Assembly (NCBI GenBank): GCA_030340625.1
Contig: JAOPHQ010001756.1
Span: 48,305-112,304 of the forward strand
Reading direction: 5' to 3'
Source of the DNA: Merluccius polli
Taxonomy: Eukaryota > Chordata > Actinopteri > Gadiformes > Merlucciidae
Length of the DNA: 64,000 nucleotides
Shown here: piece by piece, positions 58,297 through 64,000 of the stretch
How positions within the stretch are numbered: the stretch's first letter is position 1
Layout: each line of letters starts with the position of its first letter
The notes under the pieces: model-generated
What the model was told of the DNA's origin: nothing
Databases searched by the model: none
What the model saw: only the letters and a program-made list of their open reading frames with translations
Position numbers and translations under genes: made by a program

Positions 58297-58780
58297 TATT
58301 GAAACAAAGAAGAAATAATAATATTAATGTTAATAGTATTATTATTATTATTAATAATAATAATAATAATAATAGGTCAAAAGGTGGGTTGGGGAGCTAT
58401 GGCAGTCTTTCGGCACAGGGAAAAAATAGGGATGGACGTATCGTTAAATTGCAATCCTTTCTTTGTCATAATTTTTAAAGACAGGGTTTGTCGTGGTTTG
58501 GATGTGTTTGTATACCAAATTTTAAATGTTGAATGAGATGTTGAGAATGGTGAAGACTGCTGTCGTTGATGTGTTTGTCAGTTAAATGGACTTGAGTGAA
58601 TTCTCAAATCAGAGGTTGGGCATCAGAGCAACTCGTATTAATGTGCTATTGTGCTGCCTGAACTGAAGATAGGTAAATATGTGTTGTTGGATAGGTGACT
58701 TTTTAGTCTAGTTATTGGTCAAATTATGTCTTTCTTCTAAATCTAAACAGATTATTATTGGACTGCAACATAGGTTGAGG

Positions 58781-58811
<31 letters not shown>

Positions 58812-58839
58812 GGCCTACATCTGCGTGGACCCTCCCACT

Positions 58840-58920
58840 TGTGTCTTGATAGATTTTGAAATGGCTTGTAGTTGTTTATTAACCTCACAACTGGTGGTAA
58901 AATAAGGGCCCTTTAAAGTG
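58840..58920. mobile_element. MITE family B, half copy
   Basis: AGATTTTGAAATGGCTTGTA then CAACTGGTGGTAAAATAAGG and GCCCTTTAAAG, matching the right half of 11589-11780. Confidence 0.7.
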
Positions 58921-59206
58921 TAAGTGAACCCCCTGCTCCATACATCCAAGGCGTTAGCATACTTCTTGGCACTTTGACGTCACAAAAAGAACGGGACCCG
59001 AGACTGGCGGAGACTGGAAAAACATAGGATTTTACACCTGTTTTTTTCTACATTACAGTATTATTTTAGTAACAATGGCTATGTTCAAGATCATAAAAAA
59101 TGTACTAACAAGTTTAAAACAAAAAGAAAAGATTTTGGGTTCAGTGGCACTTTAATTATAGTGTTGGTCTTTGGAGAGGAACCAAAAGGATAAATGATAC
59201 ATCATA

Positions 59207-59470
59207 AGGGCGGCAGTGGATCAGGAGGTAGAGCGGGTTGTCTGGCAACCAGAAGGTTGCTGGTTCGATCCTCGGCTCCTCCTAGCCAAGTGTCGAGGTG
59301 TGCAAGACACCTAACCCTAACTGCTGCCGATGAGCTGGCTGTTGCCTTGCATGGTTGACACCACCGTCGGTGTATGAATGTGTGTACGAATGGGTGAATG
59401 TGAGGCAATAATTGTAAACTTTGAGTGGCCTCAGGTCTGAAAAGTGCTCTATAAATGCAGTCCATTTATA
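59207..59470 (+). mobile_element. tRNA-derived SINE, nearly complete
   Basis: About 264 bp. A-box-like GGAGGTAGAGCGGGTTGTC, B box GGTTGCTGGTTCGATCCTC, a middle with CAAGACACCTAACCCTAACT and TGTGTACGAATGGGTGAATG, and a 3' tail AAAAGTGCTCTATAAATGCA. The order is that of a fish tRNA-SINE with a LINE-type tail. Not a functional tRNA because no cloverleaf or 3' acceptor stem can be formed. Confidence 0.82.
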
Positions 59471-60898
59471 ACCCTCCAACAGATTTTTTTAGTCTTTAAC
59501 AGTCAAAAATGTCTATGTTCTTCTATCAGTACCTCACTAAATAACTATAAAATAACTGCACAAAATGTGTTGATTTAAGAGATTATTACAAGCTGAAGCA
59601 CTTAATTTAATTAATATATCAATGGCAAACTAAGTATATGATTGATTACAAAGAGTGGAAACGTAACAGTAATACAATATAGTAGAATAAAAAATGCGTA
59701 GAAAAAAAAGGCAATCTAGAGATGGATGGTTTACAGAAGGCTATAAAGACATTACTTCCATAGCATGCAATCGGATGGATTCATTTTCCAAAGGTCTACT
59801 CTGCTTCATCCACTGAGCTGCAAGTTGACTACTAAATATACATATTCTCCCAGTAGGCGCTAATGTAGCTGGATTAAGGGTTGATTCTGTATTTAAAGCA
59901 AACATGTGATCAAACCAGGCTTCCTATGAAGTTATGTTACTGATTGGTTGCTGGAAAGTACGTGTCATAGCTATTGGAATCAGTATTGAGGTGTTTCTCC
60001 AATCAGCTGTCGTTTCGATGGGGCAGCCTTGGAAACCTATTGGGCATGAGCAGGTCTCAGGCCACTACAAGCAGTGTTTAAAGAAATAAGTATTTCCGAA
60101 AGTTTACTTCTTGGCCCACTGGAAATGTTAAGCTAGGGATAGGATCACATAAATCCTAATAAGATGTTCTTCCTGAAAGAATAGGTTACTCAATTTTACA
60201 AATAGTGTCAACTTTATGAGGAGGATTTGTAATCTTGTCTTCACTTTTGTCAATCTGACAAAGGCCAACTCTGGGCAGAGACAACATTGTGGCCTGTATT
60301 GTATTATCTGTTTTTGGCAGTTACTCAGTCCATAGTAGTGCTTCACTGACTCTGTGTTTAGATGAATGAAGGATCTGCTAGCAGTGTGTTTTAGTCTTCA
60401 CAACATTAATGAAAAGGAATTCAATATGTTGGGTGTGAGTGACTGTTGCTGTTCCCTGTGGATTCATTTGATCTGGATAAATTAGAACAACAGAGGGGTG
60501 CTTTAGTTCATAATCAACCTAAAACAGTTGAAAGTTGAAAGAAAAAAAACAACAAATTTTGACAAGTCTCCCTATTTTGTCTGTTATTTCAACCCCTTCT
60601 CTGCTTGGATAGGATGTAAGGTTTTATCTTAATTTGTTGTTTGTTGTGTGTTCTAGTAACGTCCAATCGTTGCTGTTGTCAATACCTTTTCTTTGTGTCT
60701 ATGTGTTAAATGTATTTTAAACTTTTACTTTATTTGTATAGATGTATAATTGTGTGTTTTCATGTCTTGTCCATGTCTTGTCCATGTTTAATCTAAAAAT
60801 TTAATTTGGTGAATTTATGATAATTAATGGTGTGGCACGTACTTTTAAAAGCATGCCATACTATACAGGATAATAATCCTCTATCATCCTGGCCTCAA

Positions 60899-60932
<34 letters not shown>

Positions 60933-62200
60933 AGTGTCAGTTTTTAAGCTACAGACAGATGTCTCTACGCAAAGCTACAGAGAGACTGACACTGCTTGTG
61001 CAGATCGTGAACATCACTTTATGGCAAGACTGTTAAAGGAAAGCACTGTTGAATTGTGGCTCCTCTCTCTTCCCGTAGTCTTGGGGACTAGCCAAAGGGG
61101 TCCATATAGGATCCATCTTTTGTTGTGCTAGAAACTGAAGCATAACAAGCCAGTATTGCTAAGGACAATGAATGCATAGCAATCGATCTTGGGGCTGCTG
61201 CTGCCGAGGAAACATATTCGAATATATTGAAATACGAGTGACATAGATTACAGGGTTAACAGGGTCTCGTTCCCATCGAAATATCAACCTTGTGAAAAAT
61301 TGATGAAATTGAAGCGTAGGTTTAACATACAGAGGATATCAAATGTCTTCACTAGCCCCCCCCCCCCCCAATGGTGACATTTTAACTCATCAAGAGGCAG
61401 TCGCAATGATGCTTAACAAATGTAGACAATGTATGCTTATTTTGTGGGGCCTCAAGTGATGTCGCATCAAATGGGCCCCCTTTGGCTAAGACATTGTTTT
61501 TTTTATTCAATTGAGCCCCCATTTCTACTTCTGACAGATTTTGATAACGTTTCTATGTGTGGTCAAGATTCATTATGTTATCTTCGGGGCAATAAAAAAC
61601 CTAACGCAGTAGGGAAGTGGAGACTTTTGACATCCGCTGTGCATTATATCCACCATACCCTATGTGTGTTCCTCTGTACTACTGGGTGCTGCTTTGTCCC
61701 TTAATGGAGAAAAACGACCATATTCCACCCACAAATACTGTTATGCCAGCAGATTAATACAACCCACAAATAAATGGAAATGATATGAAAATGCACAAAA
61801 TAAATGCCCCATAGGGCTTTACTCTTTCTTGAACTGAATGGTCCTTCCATGTGTAGGGGAGAAACAAAATGGGTTTTGTAATATTCTATATGCTAAGCTA
61901 GCAGCCAAGCTAGCTGCTCGTTGTACAAACACTGCACACTGATATCAGTTGGTGTAAGAATGTTTATCAACATGTTGTATGTTGTATGTATGTGTGTATG
62001 TGCTTGTCAAATTTTGTACGTGAAACGTTGAGTTGTCTTTGTAACATGGTGCTATCTATCTCGATATATACATATATTTATATATTTGATAATTTTTAAA
62101 GAATGGAATTATGAGAAAAAAAATGTTGATCTCTTAATCTTGTATTTTGGACACAACTGTTAAAACAATTTATATAAAATTTTAAAAAAGCAGGGGACAT

Positions 62201-63149
62201 GGCTCAATGGAAAAAAAATATTGTTTATTCAAATTATACATTTTTCAGCAATACATGGAATTTAATATTCATTTCACATCAATGCTAAGTATTTAATATA
62301 CATCAGAATGTTCTATTTCTAGCACAAAATGGTTGCTGTTAAACGAGGCACCTGCCCACTTTGTCTGTTGCTATTTGTCAATGCTTATTAAGAGTTATCT
62401 CGTCTTTGTCTATTTGGATACACAGAAATTCAGTATCCACAAGCAATTCCATTAAGCAGGCCCCCTTTTGCCTTTTCAGACAATTTGACCACAACTTCCT
62501 CTATGGAACTGAAGTATGTTCAGCTGCCTGCGATTATAATTTCACATATTGTACTTTATGTATCGTCAGTTTAGAAACAGCACGGCCGGCTGAGTTGAAT
62601 GTATGTTGCATTGCAAATGTCTTGTCACCTTTTATCATAAGATGTTATAATATGGCTGTAAAGCACAGCTAATCCATTTTCTTCAGAGATACAGTATGTT
62701 TTTATAGATATTTCTTCCATTTTGCCTGTTAACGAATGCACACTAATATAATTAGATCACCATGACAGATGTAGGAATACTTATAACATGCAAAAAATTA
62801 GTGGTATTACCCCTTTAAATATCTGATTATTGTGTGCATGTAATCAGTGGATAGGATGACATAATGTGGTTTATTATTTTCTGTCTGTAAGTTTTAAACC
62901 TGTATGGCTAAAACAGCGGTGTTCCTGAAACCCTGACAGGGAAGTCCAAAGTTAAAAAACAAATCCTAGTTAATTGAACCATTATGATTTTTAAGTGATC
63001 TGTTTCATCCTGAAGAGTTCAAGTAAGGGTACACACAGAAAACCTTTGCAGGATAGCTTATATCCAGTTCTGGCAATGCCAATTGATGTAGAAGATGTAA
63101 GTCTTCATTATACATCTCCTGAATATGTTTTTGTTTAGTGGTTCCTAAT
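62201..63149. other. Intergenic sequence, nothing recognised
   Basis: AT-rich single-copy sequence. The open frames are short and have no family features. Confidence 0.45.
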
Positions 63150-63318
63150 GGGTCCCCTTTACCGCCAGGCGTGATGTTGACTAGCTATTACATACAATTC
63201 ATTTCAAATTCTACCCTGTTGTGACATCACTAGTGGTAGTGCCTGGCCAGATGTACGGTTGGTAGGTTGATCTGTCGTACATCTGGGTGAATTAAATAAT
63301 TAATAAATTAGGGGCCCC
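63150..63318. mobile_element. MITE family B, diverged copy adjoining family A copy 3
   Basis: GGTCCCCTTTACCGCCAGGC then GTGATGTTGACTAGCTATTA at the left and AATTAGGGGCCCCTTAAAGG at the right. The right end directly abuts the TTAAAG of the family A copy. Confidence 0.6.
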
Positions 63319-63697
63319 TTAAAGGTGCTGTAGGTAAGATTTAAGCGCTATTATTCAAGTGTATTTTTTTATAAATGGCATAGCCATCCGTCAGCTATTA
63401 GTGAAATGCGCTGTGAGAATATCAGTTTCCAGTTGACTGCCTCTGTATGAGCCAGTTTAGATTTTAGACCGCTCCCGGCTCATTTCTGACCAATCAGGGC
63501 ATCCCTTCCCTGATTGGTTCTGGGGAATCCATCTTCCCTGTCAATCACAGGTGCGGGAAATGCAACACTTTTCAATGGCGGAGAAACGTAGGAAGGGAGG
63601 GAGCAGAGAGGGAGGGATGTTTTTTGTTTTTTAAATCTTGCTCTCTTCTGCTCTTTTCCACTCTCTAACTCTCTAATCTTACCTACAGCACCTTTAA
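63319..63697. mobile_element. MITE family A, copy 3 (best preserved termini)
   Basis: Starts TTAAAGGTGCTGTAGGTAAG and ends CTTACCTACAGCACCTTTAA, a perfect 20-bp inverted repeat. 379 bp. The interior blocks match copies 1 and 2. Confidence 0.88.
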
Positions 63698-63865
63698 AGA
63701 TCACAGTATTACACATTTGGTAGAACTGTCACTTTGGGTCCCAGTCAAAAGGTTTTAGGAACACTGTGCGTACACTGTATTTGTCTATTCAGTCCACATG
63801 TCAGTGCTGTGAAAAGAACATTTACTTATCTTCATCAAACATGTGCACATGTTTAGAGAGTGAGT

Positions 63866-64000
63866 GTGTGTGTGTGTATGTGTGTGTGTGTGTGTGTATA
63901 TGTGTGTGTATGTATATATATATATATGTATGTATGTATGTATGTGTGTATATATATATATGTATATATATATGTATATATATATGTGTATATATATATA
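63866..64000. repeat. (TG)n (TATG)n (TA)n compound microsatellite at the window end
   Basis: TG repeats grade into TATG and TA repeats and run to the last base, so the tract may continue outside. Confidence 0.93.

Larger units (their letters stand above)
57166..62200 (+). other. mbtd1 3' UTR and downstream sequence
   Basis: No coding exon after the stop. Poly-G (57530-57542), poly-C (57666-57691) and T-rich tracts come first, then SINE and MITE fragments. AATAAA at 58291-58296 is a candidate poly(A) signal; another occurs near 61799. The T/A-rich stretch at 61960-62200 also looks like a transcript end, but this cannot be decided here. Confidence 0.4.

Noticed and set aside
59207..59290. tRNA gene
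   Set aside because: A and B boxes are present, but the acceptor stem does not close and the sequence continues into a SINE body and tail.

Overview
This is a vertebrate, almost certainly teleost fish, genomic window. The reasons are spliced genes with GT-AG introns, vertebrate-type syntaxin, C2H2 zinc-finger and MBT proteins, very abundant (CA)n, (CT)n and poly-C/G tracts, tRNA-derived SINEs of the fish type, and many short terminal-inverted-repeat DNA elements. The species cannot be fixed from sequence alone; a clupeiform-like fish is possible but not supported firmly.

Layout. (1) Bases 18-98 are the last coding exon of stx1b (+ strand), the presynaptic t-SNARE syntaxin-1B, followed by a long low-complexity stretch that fits a neuronal 3' UTR ending near 9.98 kb. 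(2) On the - strand, 26840 down to 20670 encodes a large poly-zinc-finger protein best matched to ZNF646: three coding exons, 1519 aa, about 32 C2H2-type units. A second, near-identical copy of the last four fingers at 14632-14205 has its own acceptor, stop and poly(A) signal and behaves on paper as an alternative terminal exon. A CpG-rich stretch at about 34.0-35.65 kb is the likely promoter and 5' exon area. (3) On the + strand, 37915-57165 encodes mbtd1 in 18 coding exons (713 aa): acidic N-terminus, FCS zinc finger, four MBT repeats, basic NLS-like linker and a short C-terminal tail. All splice phases close without a frameshift. A second 3' acceptor 83 bases further on gives a different tail with a YIKQEP motif. 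(4) From 57.2 kb to the end there is mbtd1 3' UTR or intergenic sequence with SINE and MITE copies.

The genes do not form a pathway. stx1b acts in synaptic vesicle fusion, ZNF646 is a presumed nuclear DNA-binding protein, and MBTD1 is a methyl-lysine histone reader of the NuA4/TIP60 acetyltransferase complex. stx1b and znf646 converge tail to tail; znf646 and mbtd1 are arranged head to head. STX1B and ZNF646 are neighbours in human 16p11.2, so that linkage is ancient, whereas human MBTD1 lies on chromosome 17.

The best leads are the duplicated znf646 terminal exon (fingers homogenised, tails diverged, splice phases compatible), the two in-frame mbtd1 C-termini, a repeat-derived cluster of CTCF-like motifs in mbtd1 intron 10, a 42-bp minisatellite with higher-order structure in intron 13, and several clean inverted-repeat elements. 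I found no CRISPR array, rRNA, genuine tRNA gene or autonomous transposase gene.
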